Origin: Candidatus Omnitrophota bacterium | GTDB taxonomy: Bacteria; Omnitrophota; Gorgyraeia; Gygaellales; Profunditerraquicolaceae | Assembly: GCA_903852325.1 (NCBI GenBank) | Contig: CAINQO010000039.1 | Span: 1-41,272, forward strand | Reading direction: 5' to 3' | Length of the DNA: 41,272 bases | In this document: one piece after another, positions 1 to 8,560 of the stretch | Layout of the letters: each line of letters starts with the position of its first letter | How positions within the stretch are numbered: position 1 is the first letter of the stretch | The notes under the pieces: model-generated | Told to the model about the DNA's origin: nothing | The model's database searches: none | The model's input: only the letters and a program-made list of their open reading frames with translations | Position numbers and translations under genes: made by a program

Positions 1-1890
1 CGCCCTTTTATACAGCCGGATGGCTTGAGCTTCCTGATGTTTATCAAAAGAAAGCTCGGCCAGATAATAGTAGGCCTGGAAAAAATCCAGGTTATTGGAG
101 ACGGCTTTTTGATACAGCGCTTCCAGGTTTTTTTGGTCATGCCCCGATTTATAAACCGCCGCCAGCTGGATATAAGCGCTTAGCTGCTCCGGGTCGATAG
201 CGATTACCCGGTTAAACTCATTGATCGCCTCCCTGGTCTTGCCTTGGCCGGCATACAGGGCGCCTAAGCTTTCATGGGCATAACCCTGTTGGGGGTTAAG
301 CTCCAAGGTTTTTAAATACAACGCCGCCGCTTGAGCATTATTGCCTAAAGTTTCATTAATATTAGCAAGGTTGCAATACGCCTCTGCCTCTATCTCATCT
401 TTATTTGTCGCGGTTATTCTGTTCTCGCGCCGCTGGCGCTGGCCCGCCGCCCCGGAAGCAACGGACGTCTCCCTGATCACCTGTTCAAATACCGCGCTCG
501 CTTCCTGATCCCTGCCCAAAGCGTGCAAAACATTACCCAGGTTAAGCGCGTAATATTTATAAAGCGGATTGTAAGGATATTTTGTCCGGCTGTTTGCGGC
601 CAAAATAAAATCGGAAAGGGCTTCCTTAAGCTGCCCCTGGCCGAAGAAATATTCCCCGCGGTTATGATAAGCCGTAGCCGAATCCGGGTAAGTCTCTAAA
701 ACATTGCTCCATAAACTGTAGTCGTCCTGCCAGATGGCGCATCTTTTGCCGGTTGCCTGCCCCAAAAAGATAATCCCTGCCGAAAGGAATAAAATTAAAA
801 CGGCCTTTACCGCCCGGGATCCCTTGCAAAAAAGCCCGTGGAAGCCTTCAGAGAAGATATAAAATACTCCGATAGAAGCCAAATAGATGTACCGGTCAGC
901 GAAAATTATTTCATCTAAAGGCAAGCCCCGGATAACCGGAAAAAGTATCAGCAGGAATAAACCGGCGCCAAGGATAATTTTTTTCGTGTACCGGGCGGAA
1001 AGAATGACCAAGGCGACCAGGATCGATACGATGATCAGACTGGATAAGTGAAGAAGCCCGGGCTTAATCTGGATATACGGATATAATACCGACAGTTTAA
1101 CCGGATAAAACAATTTACTGAGGTAAAAAATAATATCGAAAGAGGCCCCTTTTAGCTTATCCAGCAAACTGATGGGGTGCTCATCATAAAAGACTTTGGC
1201 CAGATACCCGCCGAGCATGGCGATTAAGCCAAAGACTGCGGAAAGAATAAAAAAGGGCAGCTTTTGGATCAGGCTGGATAATTTAAGTTTATTGGTCTGC
1301 CAGTAATCAAACAAAATAAGCACCAGCGGCAGAGTGATCGCCATGGATTTAGACAGGAGTGAAAAGAGAAATAAAATAAAACAGAGGAGAAGGTGTTTAT
1401 TTTGTTTAAGTTTTAGGTAATACAGGTAGCTGATCAGCGCCCCCAGGTAGAAGAAAGCATATATCAGGTTCTTCCTCTCCGCTACCCAGGCCACGGATTC
1501 CACCTGCAGCGGGTGGATACCGAATAATAGGGTAGTGAGCAAGGCCACGGGGATACTGCCTTTACTCAAGAGGTAAATCAGCCAATAGACCAGAACGCAG
1601 TTGAACAGGTGCAATAAGAGGTTATCCAGGTGGTAACCGACGGGGTTAAGCTTGAAAACCTTATACTCCAACATATAGGAGAATAAGGTTAAAGGCTGAT
1701 AGTGGGTGACAAAGAAATGCGAGGAGATATTCTTAAGACTGGCTAAAGAAATATTACGGATAGTTTTATTGGCAGTGACATACTGGTTATCGTCCCAACT
1801 GGTAAAATTATTCTTTAAAACCGGGTAAAAAGAGAACAGGACCGCCGCCAGGATTAAGCAGATAGGGATGATGTTTTTGGGGTTTTTCAT
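1..1890 (-). CDS. TMTC-like membrane glycosyltransferase/TPR protein (partial, runs off left edge)
   Basis: An open frame of 630 codons starts at ATG 1890 and is still open at base 1, so the C-terminus is missing. The N-terminal half is a multi-pass membrane domain. It has an SWDD motif in the first loop after TM1, then HYQPLTLFSYMLEY and GIHPLQVESVAWVAERKN. The C-terminal half, from about residue 420, is a run of TPR repeats (for example GYAHESLGALYAGQGKTREA). This layout matches bacterial relatives of the eukaryotic TMTC O-mannosyltransferases (GT-C fold), whose acidic first-loop motif is thought to be catalytic. The bacterial substrate is unknown. Its ATG overlaps the stop of the upstream gene by 4 nt (ATGA), which implies translational coupling. 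That upstream gene is a clear paralog, so the pair is a diverged tandem duplication. Confidence 0.85.
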   Translation of the reverse strand, partial: MKNPKNIIPICLILAAVLFSFYPVLKNNFTSWDDNQYVTANKTIRNISLASLKNISSHFFVTHYQPLTLFSYMLEYKVFKLNPVGYHLDNLLLHLFNCVLVYWLIYLLSKGSIPVALLTTLLFGIHPLQVESVAWVAERKNLIYAFFYLGALISYLYYLKLKQNKHLLLCFILFLFSLLSKSMAITLPLVLILFDYWQTNKLKLSSLIQKLPFFILSAVFGLIAMLGGYLAKVFYDEHPISLLDKLKGASFDIIFYLSKLFYPVKLSVLYPYIQIKPGLLHLSSLIIVSILVALVILSARYTKKIILGAGLFLLILFPVIRGLPLDEIIFADRYIYLASIGVFYIFSEGFHGLFCKGSRAVKAVLILFLSAGIIFLGQATGKRCAIWQDDYSLWSNVLETYPDSATAYHNRGEYFFGQGQLKEALSDFILAANSRTKYPYNPLYKYYALNLGNVLHALGRDQEASAVFEQVIRETSVASGAAGQRQRRENRITATNKDEIEAEAYCNLANINETLGNNAQAAALYLKTLELNPQQGYAHESLGALYAGQGKTREAINEFNRVIAIDPEQLSAYIQLAAVYKSGHDQKNLEALYQKAVSNNLDFFQAYYYLAELSFDKHQEAQAIRLYKRA

Positions 1891-4004
1891 GGCCTGGCCA
1901 CCTGAAAAGGCTTAAGCAGCTCTTCTAATTTGGGATTGACCGGGTAACCTAACTTTATCGCCTGTTCATAGTGCCGGGCCGCCAAGGCGTATTGTTTTGC
2001 GTAGTAGTAAGCCAGGGCCAGATTATGGTGGGCCGGGGCAAACTGCGGATCCAACCTTAAGGATTGTTCAAGCCAGTGCACCGCGGCTTCATTCTTGCCC
2101 AGCGTTAAATAGGCGGTGCCCAGGCCCAGACAAGCCTCTTTGGAATTTGGGTTAATTTGCAGGGCCTTTTGGTATAGAGGAACCGCTTCTTTATCTTTAG
2201 CCGACCCGGAACAAAGATTAGCCAGGTAGTAGTAGGCAGAGAAAAACGGCAAATCCTGTTCTACCGCTTTTTTATATAATTCTTTCAGCTCATTTTGGCG
2301 GTTTAAGGCATGGTAAACAGTGGCTAACCGCAGATAAGCCGAAATCTGGCCCGGATCGATTTGGATCGACTGCTTAAACTCCGCAATTGCTTCCGAGTAT
2401 TTCTTTGCGGAAGCCAGGAGCGCGCCAAAATCGCTATGCATTTGGGCGGAATCAGGAAAAACCTCAAGGGCTTTTTTATACACCTTAACCGCCTGATCAA
2501 AATTGCCCATAGCCGAATACAGAAGAGCAAGGTTAGCGTATGGCATTTCCAGTTCCGGGTTAAAATTAATGACTTCCTTTAACGCGTTTATCGCTTCCTC
2601 TTTCCTTCCCAGCGCATTGTAGGCGGTAGCCAAATTGATCGTGGCGTATAAGGAAAGAGAATTGAAATGCGGAAGGTTTTTTTCCGCACTCCCGCCGGAG
2701 GGATTACCCATTCTTACCGCCCGCTCTAAATCGAGCCGGGCCGCAGGATAATCCCCATTCCTAAGGAAAGCTAAACCGCGGCCAAGATAACCCAGGGAAA
2801 CGCCGGGATAGGTGCGGGTAAAATAATTCCACAAGCTTAGATCATTCTTCCAGATCTTGCTTCTTTGCCAGCTGGCCTGCCCCAGAAAAATCAAAGCCGC
2901 GGCAAGAATGAGGATTAAAACCGCCCGGGCCAAGGAAGAACGCCGGCGGAATAGCCAAAGGCACCCTTGCGCCAATAAATAAAATATCCCCAAACAGGCA
3001 AGGTAAGCGTAACGGTCGGCTACCATCATTGCGGCAGACGGCAAAAACCGGATCGCCGGAAAGATCATCAGCAAAAACAGTCCGCTGCCTAAGATCACTT
3101 TTTTGCCAAAGGGGCGGGAAAGCGTAACCAGCGCAAGCAAGGCAAATACGGCAATACAACAGCAGGGATAATAATATGGATCGGCTTTAATATCGCCGCC
3201 ATAAGGATGCGGGACGGAAATCAGGAAAATTTTATAAAGATAAGCCAGGCTGTCCGCGCAGATTACCGTTAATTTGGTAAATAACCCCGCCCCGCTTTCC
3301 AAAAGATAAACATGCGGATCACTTGCTGCGTAAAGCGCTACCCCTCCAAAAATAACCGCGAGGACAAGAAACGGTATCTTTTCGATCAATACCCTGGGCC
3401 GGGCCTTACGGGAAGCAGCGTAATCCAGGAGTAAAAGCACCAGCGGCAGGGTAACCGCCATGGATTTAGATAATAGGGAAAATAAAAACAGGCCCAGGCA
3501 AAAATAATAGAACTTTGCTCGATTTTGTTTTAGGTAGTAAAGATAGCTGATCAGCGCTCCCAAATAAAAAAAAGCATATAACAGGTTCTTTCTCTCGGAT
3601 ATCCAGGCAACCGATTCGACCTGTATAGGGTGGACGCCAAAGAGCAGGGTGACTAAAAGCGCGCACCCGGTGCTTGAGCTTAAGCGGTAAATGAACCAGA
3701 AAACCAGGAGGCAGTTAAACAGATGCAGGATAAGATTATCCAAATGGTAGCCGAAGGGATTGAGCCCGAAAAAATGGTACTCCAGCATGTAGGAAAACAT
3801 GGTGAGGGGATGATAGTGCACCGCAAAGAACCCGGTAGAGATGATCTTTAAATTTGCCGCGGAAATGGCGTGAACAGCGTTATTCCCCACCACGTATGCG
3901 GTATCATCCCAATCGATAAAATTATTTTTTAAAGCGGGGAAAAATGAAAGTAACACCGCCGCCAGGATCAGGCAGAGGGCAATGATTGTTTTTGGGCTTT
4001 TCAT
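1887..4004 (-). CDS. TMTC-like membrane glycosyltransferase with C-terminal TPR repeats
   Basis: About 705 residues. The N-terminus (MKSPKTIIALCLILAAVLL) is the first TM helix. It is followed by NNFIDWDD, HYHPLTMFSYMLEY, GVHPIQVESVAWISERKN and many hydrophobic helices, with ADRYAYLACLG near residue 345. From about residue 415 there are roughly eight TPR units, such as EMPYANLALLYSAMGNFDQA and KEACLGLGTAYLTLGKNEAA. By family this should be an inner-membrane GT-C transferase with a soluble TPR domain for protein contacts. An in-frame TTG at 4052 would add 16 residues, but the ATG at 4004 directly precedes the charged start and TM helix, so I prefer it. The downstream paralog overlaps it by 4 nt. 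The acceptor and donor cannot be read from the sequence. Confidence 0.85.
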   Translation of the reverse strand: MKSPKTIIALCLILAAVLLSFFPALKNNFIDWDDTAYVVGNNAVHAISAANLKIISTGFFAVHYHPLTMFSYMLEYHFFGLNPFGYHLDNLILHLFNCLLVFWFIYRLSSSTGCALLVTLLFGVHPIQVESVAWISERKNLLYAFFYLGALISYLYYLKQNRAKFYYFCLGLFLFSLLSKSMAVTLPLVLLLLDYAASRKARPRVLIEKIPFLVLAVIFGGVALYAASDPHVYLLESGAGLFTKLTVICADSLAYLYKIFLISVPHPYGGDIKADPYYYPCCCIAVFALLALVTLSRPFGKKVILGSGLFLLMIFPAIRFLPSAAMMVADRYAYLACLGIFYLLAQGCLWLFRRRSSLARAVLILILAAALIFLGQASWQRSKIWKNDLSLWNYFTRTYPGVSLGYLGRGLAFLRNGDYPAARLDLERAVRMGNPSGGSAEKNLPHFNSLSLYATINLATAYNALGRKEEAINALKEVINFNPELEMPYANLALLYSAMGNFDQAVKVYKKALEVFPDSAQMHSDFGALLASAKKYSEAIAEFKQSIQIDPGQISAYLRLATVYHALNRQNELKELYKKAVEQDLPFFSAYYYLANLCSGSAKDKEAVPLYQKALQINPNSKEACLGLGTAYLTLGKNEAAVHWLEQSLRLDPQFAPAHHNLALAYYYAKQYALAARHYEQAIKLGYPVNPKLEELLKPFQVARP

Positions 4005-4011
4005 AGTTAAG

Positions 4012-4030
4012 ATATTCTCGCGGAGAATAT
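4012..4030. repeat. Perfect inverted repeat upstream of the TMTC-like gene
   Basis: The sequence ATATTCTC-GCG-GAGAATAT has two perfect 8-bp arms. It sits in the 60-nt gap between the PKD lipoprotein stop and the ATG of the TMTC-like gene, 8 nt before that ATG. It could be an operator dyad or an mRNA hairpin near the ribosome binding site. A related core (TTCTC-GTCG-GAGAA) occurs at 14361..14374. Confidence 0.5.
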
Positions 4031-4064
4031 TCGCTATATTCCAATACGCCAAAAACCGGTAAGG

Positions 4065-5147
4065 CTAACGCGTGATTACTTCGATTGTGGAAGTGGTGCT
4101 GGAGACTGAACCTGCCTGGTCTCTTACGGTGAGGGTAACGGTAAAGTTACGCGATCCAAAAGTAGTGCTCCAATATGTGTTTTCAGGATTTTTCAAAGCG
4201 GAAGTATCTCCATCCCCGAAATCCCACAGATAGGCAACAATTTTACCCGACTTGGAGAATGATTTCTGCCCGGAGAATTTTACTTTTAGAGGAGAAATAC
4301 CTTTAAGGGGTTTAGCCGTGATCACCGCAACCGGAAGCTCTAATGGCTTAGGCGGCGGCAAATTTGCAATCGCTGCGGGGGCTTTTTCCGGAACTGCGGT
4401 GGCGGCGGGTTCGACGGCGGATGCAGGGGCAACCGGGGTTTCTTTTTCCGCGGCCGGCTCAACAACCACGGGAGTTTCTTTCACCGGCTGCGGGGTAACC
4501 CCAGGTTCTTCTTTTACGGCTACTGCCGCCTGTTCCGGCGCAGCTTGTCCGGGAGCCGGAAGGTTTTCTGTTTTCAGCTCGCTACTCGTCACTGCTTCTT
4601 CTTTGACCGGCTCAGGAGACACTGCTTTTGTTTCGATTGCCGAAAGCGTGGCCTCGACTGCTCCGGAACCTTGCGATTCTTTGGCTAAATCTTTAACCAC
4701 ATAGGTATCCAGGTCTTTCCTGAGCTTGGCCATCTTGGCTGTTTCCAGAGCGTCTCTTTCTTCATCCTGCCTGTCTATCCGTGCTTTATATTTAGGATTA
4801 TGGTTATATTTGTAATCTGCGGCGGCGATCCAGGGCCAGCGCAAAACCCCCCACAAAAACCCGCCGATCATTTGCGGCGGCTCGATCAGGAATTCGCTGA
4901 CCCGCGTCTGGATCTTTTCCATCTTTTTATAATAATATTCGACAGTGGCCTTGCGGCGTTTAAAACGCTCTTTGGCCAGGGCCAGGTCCGGCAAAGATTT
5001 ATCTTTTCCCAGGGTGTATTCCGGGAGCGGATATCCGTCGTAACTGACCAGATACCCCTGGGGGCCGGAGGTAGATTTCTGGAATTTATAGGTGGCGCAG
5101 CCGGAGAGGATAAAACAGGAAATTATTAAAATCGCTATTTTTTTCAA
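4065..5147 (-). CDS. Lipoprotein with C-terminal PKD domain
   Basis: 360 residues. The N-terminus is a type II signal peptide with lipobox LSGC, giving lipidated Cys17, so the protein should be membrane anchored and periplasm- or surface-facing. Residues about 20-170 are a charged, mostly helical region. Residues about 170-270 are a low-complexity linker rich in Ala, Pro, Glu and Val. Residues about 275-360 form a PKD domain, with PLKVKFSGQKS, the signature YLWDFGDGDTS and TVTLTVRDQAGSVSS. PKD domains are beta-sandwich modules usually used for protein or polysaccharide contacts. The start is a TTG at 5147, supported by AGGAAGAG just upstream and by an intact signal peptide. It is the upstream neighbour of the TMTC-like pair, so a cell-envelope role is likely but not shown. 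Confidence 0.85.
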   Translation of the reverse strand: MKKIAILIISCFILSGCATYKFQKSTSGPQGYLVSYDGYPLPEYTLGKDKSLPDLALAKERFKRRKATVEYYYKKMEKIQTRVSEFLIEPPQMIGGFLWGVLRWPWIAAADYKYNHNPKYKARIDRQDEERDALETAKMAKLRKDLDTYVVKDLAKESQGSGAVEATLSAIETKAVSPEPVKEEAVTSSELKTENLPAPGQAAPEQAAVAVKEEPGVTPQPVKETPVVVEPAAEKETPVAPASAVEPAATAVPEKAPAAIANLPPPKPLELPVAVITAKPLKGISPLKVKFSGQKSFSKSGKIVAYLWDFGDGDTSALKNPENTYWSTTFGSRNFTVTLTVRDQAGSVSSTTSTIEVITR

Positions 5148-5175
5148 AAGCTCTTCCTTTCCTTTTTAATTTATT

Positions 5176-5739
5176 TTAGCTGCTGCGCATCAGCGCCAGG
5201 GCTTCGGAACGGGTTTTTTCATTCTCTTTGAAAATCCCGCGCACCGCGCTGGTCACGGTCATTGTCCCGGGCTTCCTTACCCCGCGCATAGACATGCACA
5301 GGTGCTCGGCTTCGATCACCACCATTACTCCCAGTGGCTTCAATTTATTCATCACCATCTCGGCGATCTGAGTGGTCAATCTTTCCTGCACCTGCGGCCG
5401 GCGCGCCAGGATATCCACCACCCTGGCCAACTTGCTTAATCCGGTCACCCGCCCGTTTTTCGGGATATAGGCGATATTCGCCTTCCCCAGGAAAGGCAGT
5501 AAATGATGCTCACAGACCGAATATAAAGGTATGCCGCGCAATAAAATTATTTCATGGTGCTTCTGTTCCAAAACTACTTCCAGCTCTTTTTCCGGATCCT
5601 GCTTGATCCCGGAAAATATTTCTTCGCACATTTCGGCGTAACGCCGGGGTGTTTCCAAAAGATCCTTTCTCTGGGGGTCCTCCCCGATAGCTTCCAGGAT
5701 CTGGCGTACCGCTCTCTCGATTTTAGCTTTATTCATCAT
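5176..5739 (-). CDS. folE: GTP cyclohydrolase I
   Basis: 187 residues, the usual size for the bacterial enzyme. It converts GTP to 7,8-dihydroneopterin triphosphate, the first step toward tetrahydrofolate, as a homodecamer in the cytosol. The zinc ligands are visible in [10 protein letters not shown] and [12 protein letters not shown]. The family motif [20 protein letters not shown] and the C-terminal TSAVRGIF are intact. Start: two ATG codons lie in tandem at 5739 and 5736, and AAGAAGG just upstream fits the second slightly better. It lies 100 nt after mnmE and in the same cluster as folC and purH, which makes a folate/one-carbon group. Confidence 0.97.
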   Translation of the reverse strand: MMNKAKIERAVRQILEAIGEDPQRKDLLETPRRYAEMCEEIFSGIKQDPEKELEVVLEQKHHEIILLRGIPLYSVCEHHLLPFLGKANIAYIPKNGRVTGLSKLARVVDILARRPQVQERLTTQIAEMVMNKLKPLGVMVVIEAEHLCMSMRGVRKPGTMTVTSAVRGIFKENEKTRSEALALMRSS

Positions 5740-5839
5740 GCCTTCTTAGTTGAATACCAAATAATAGGGTATTATCTAATGAAAACCCGCTTTCCGCAAG
5801 AGGAAAATAGGCGCCACCGGCTCCGCCCGCCGGAAAGGA

Positions 5840-7222
5840 TCACTTGCCGATGCAGAAATCCTTAAAAATTTTATCCAAAAGATCCGCGGAAAAATCCTTA
5901 CCCAGGATTTTATCCAGACAGGCGCAGGAGTCTTTTAAGTTTTGGGTGATCAATTCCGGGGACAATCTTTCCTCCAGGCTTAAAGCCTGGGCCTGCGCCG
6001 CCAGTTTCTGCGCTTCCCGCAGCGACTGGATGTGCCGGAGGTTGCTCACCAGCATAAGCTCAGGCAGCGGCTGTTTCCCCTGGAACACAAAATTATAGAT
6101 TGCCTCCTCCAGGAGCCTGAGGTTCTTGCCGGTTTTAGCCGAAAGCATCACTACGGTAGGGAAAAACCCGGCGATCCGGTTTTTTTCGATGCGGGATTTC
6201 AAATCAATCTTATTGATTACCGCGATCGTCTTTTTATTTTTTATTTCCCGGATTAACCCCCGGTCGGCATTATCCAGGCCGCTGGCGGAATCAAACAGCA
6301 TGATCACCAGGTCGGCGGATTTGATCTGGCGGCGCGCCAATTTCACCGCTTTTTTCTCGATCAGGTTGCGCGGTTTAAGAATCCCGGCAGTGTCGACGAT
6401 CTTAACCGGGATGCCTTTGATCTCGATCAATTCTTCGATGGTGTCCCGGGTGGTCCCGGCCACCGGGGTGACGATCGCCCGTTCCTGTTTGAGCAAAGCA
6501 TTTAAAAGGGAAGATTTACCCACATTGGGTTTACCGCAGATGACCACCCGCAGCCCCTCCCGTAAGATCCTGCCGCCGGAAGCGCCGGCCAATAACTCTT
6601 TCAGCCGAAAGTCAAGTTTAGCGATCCTGCGGCTGGTTTTAACCGCATCCTGCTGCCCCAGCCCCTCCTCGGGAAAATCAATGCCGGCCTCAAGGACAGC
6701 CAGGATATCCAAAAGCCCGCGGCGGATCTCATTGACCCTGGCGGACAAACTCCCTTTTAATTGTTCCAGGCTTACTTTAAGCGCCGAATCGGTTTTGGCG
6801 CGGATCACATCGATCACCGCTTCGGCTTGCGCCAGGTCGATCCTGCCATTTAAGAATGCCCGCTTGGTGAATTCTCCGGGAGAGGCCAAGCGGCACCCTT
6901 GCTTTAAAACCAGTTCCAGGATTTTCTGTAAAGACAGCATTCCCCCGTGGCAGTTTATCTCGACAACATCCTGGCGGGTGTAGGATCTGGGCGCGCGCAT
7001 CACGGTGAGGATTACCTCGTCGATCACCTGGCCCCCGTCAAGGATCCTGCCGTAATGCATCGAATAGCCCTTAAACTCCTTGAGCTTCCCGGCCAGGCGA
7101 AAGAAAATTTTCTTAGCGATTTCCAGGGAGCGTTTCCCGCTCAAACGTACGATCCCTATCCCTCCCTCTCCGGGAGCGGTAGAAATGGCGGCAATCGTGT
7201 CCTGCAAATTATTTTCCCGCAT
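5840..7222 (-). CDS. mnmE: tRNA uridine-5-carboxymethylaminomethyl(34) synthesis GTPase MnmE
   Basis: 460 residues. With MnmG it modifies the wobble U34 of several tRNAs. The N-terminal domain binds a tetrahydrofolate cofactor (IAAISTAPGEGGIGIVRLSG). The central part is helical and includes the motif FPEEGL. An inserted G domain carries P-loop GKPNVGKSS, GTTRDTIEE (G2), DTAG (G3) and NKID (G4). The C-terminus ends in the invariant CIGK, whose Cys is family-typical. An in-frame TTG at 7237 is possible, but the ATG at 7222 has GGAG 9 nt upstream and starts nearer the conserved N-terminus, so I chose it. It overlaps the end of folC by 14 nt, so it is probably co-translated with it. MnmE uses folate, which suits the folC/folE neighbours. 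Confidence 0.97.
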   Translation of the reverse strand: MRENNLQDTIAAISTAPGEGGIGIVRLSGKRSLEIAKKIFFRLAGKLKEFKGYSMHYGRILDGGQVIDEVILTVMRAPRSYTRQDVVEINCHGGMLSLQKILELVLKQGCRLASPGEFTKRAFLNGRIDLAQAEAVIDVIRAKTDSALKVSLEQLKGSLSARVNEIRRGLLDILAVLEAGIDFPEEGLGQQDAVKTSRRIAKLDFRLKELLAGASGGRILREGLRVVICGKPNVGKSSLLNALLKQERAIVTPVAGTTRDTIEELIEIKGIPVKIVDTAGILKPRNLIEKKAVKLARRQIKSADLVIMLFDSASGLDNADRGLIREIKNKKTIAVINKIDLKSRIEKNRIAGFFPTVVMLSAKTGKNLRLLEEAIYNFVFQGKQPLPELMLVSNLRHIQSLREAQKLAAQAQALSLEERLSPELITQNLKDSCACLDKILGKDFSADLLDKIFKDFCIGK

Positions 7223-8552
7223 CCCTGTATTCTCCAACTACGAATAATGAGCCGGTGACTAAAATTAAATCCTCTTTAGCGGCCAGCTTTGCGGCTAAAT
7301 CTCCGGCCTCCCTTACGCTTTGCGTCAAATAAGTCTTCTGCCTAAAATAACCGGCTAATTTTTGCGGTGCGATTGCCCGGGGAGTAGCCGCGCGGGTAAG
7401 AATCACTGTGTCCGCTAAACTACTCAGCGGTTTACATATTCCGGCAATATCCTTATCTGCGGAAATTCCCAGGACCAAGATCAGCTTCCGGTATTTTTTT
7501 ACGGCGGAGACGGAAAAATTATCGCTGATCGCTTTTTTTAAAACCTGCGCCGAAGCCGCATTCTGCGCTCCGTCCAAGATAACCAGCGGATGCTGCTTGA
7601 TACGCTCGCATCTTCCCGGCCAAACGGTTTGGGCAAGCCCCCGGCGCAAGGCCACCTCCTTGATCTCCCATCCGTAAAAACCCAAAGCCTCGACTATCCC
7701 TGTCGCTAAGGCCGCGTTGGCTGCCTGATGCTTGCCGATCAGGTTTATCTTCAAATCCCGGTATTCATTACTTAAACCCTTAACCGTCAGTCCGCCCTTA
7801 GCAACAGAATATTTTATCTGCCTGCCCACTTCATAAAGCCTGGCGGAAAATTTCTTGCACCGGGAGAGGATTACCCGCCGGGCTGGTTTTTCCTGGTGCG
7901 CCGAGATTACCAGCGCGCCTTTACGTTTAATGATCCCGGCCTTTTCCGCAGCTATTTTTGCCAGAGTGTTGCCTAATTTATCGACGTGCTCCAGGCTTAA
8001 AGGGGTGATCCCGCAAATCAGCGAATCGGCGGCATTGGTCGCATCCAGCCTGCCGCCCAAGCCGGTTTCCATTACCGCAAAATCGATCCGTTTTTGCTTA
8101 AAGTATAAAAAAGCCAATACGGTATACACTTCAAAGAATGAAAGCTGCCCATAGGGTGAACGGCGATTGAACCGTGCGATACCGGGTTTTATTTGGCCGA
8201 CTAAATCCGCCAGCGTGCCTTTAGGGATCATCCCTTCAAAATCCCTGCCCGCGGTGCGACTTAGCGGTTCCAGAACGCGGATCCTTTCCCGGAAATCCTG
8301 CAGGTGCGGAGAAGTATAGAGCCCGACACGAAAACCCGCTGCCCGCAAAACATAGGCCACCATGGCGCAGGTCGAACCTTTTCCTTTTGATCCGGCAACG
8401 TGAATGATCCGCAAAGATTTCTGCGGAGCACCGAGCCCCTCAAGAAAATCCCGCACCCGTTCCAGCTTAAAGGTCTGCGGATAAGAATAATTTATATTTT
8501 TTTCGTAATTAGCGAGAGAATTTAAATATGCGCAAACTTGCGGGTAGGTCAT
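7209..8552 (-). CDS. folC: Bifunctional folylpolyglutamate synthase / dihydrofolate synthase
   Basis: 447 residues, a Mur-ligase-type ATP-dependent ligase. It adds L-glutamate to dihydropteroate and/or tetrahydrofolates. The P-loop is in HVAGSKGKGSTCAMV near the N-terminus. TSPHLQDFRERIRV follows, then the METGLGGRLDATNA motif, the SLEHVDKLG region, and ILDGAQN at the start of the C-terminal domain. Start: ATG 8552. It lies 8 nt after purH and overlaps mnmE by 14 nt. I cannot tell from sequence whether both activities are present, since many bacteria have a single bifunctional FolC. Confidence 0.95.
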   Translation of the reverse strand: MTYPQVCAYLNSLANYEKNINYSYPQTFKLERVRDFLEGLGAPQKSLRIIHVAGSKGKGSTCAMVAYVLRAAGFRVGLYTSPHLQDFRERIRVLEPLSRTAGRDFEGMIPKGTLADLVGQIKPGIARFNRRSPYGQLSFFEVYTVLAFLYFKQKRIDFAVMETGLGGRLDATNAADSLICGITPLSLEHVDKLGNTLAKIAAEKAGIIKRKGALVISAHQEKPARRVILSRCKKFSARLYEVGRQIKYSVAKGGLTVKGLSNEYRDLKINLIGKHQAANAALATGIVEALGFYGWEIKEVALRRGLAQTVWPGRCERIKQHPLVILDGAQNAASAQVLKKAISDNFSVSAVKKYRKLILVLGISADKDIAGICKPLSSLADTVILTRAATPRAIAPQKLAGYFRQKTYLTQSVREAGDLAAKLAAKEDLILVTGSLFVVGEYRDAGK

Positions 8553-8560
8553 GCACTGGA

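Noticed and set aside
6126-6983. Long open frame on the + strand opposite mnmE
   Set aside because: It lies entirely antisense to mnmE, whose motifs are complete; its translation has no recognisable domain.
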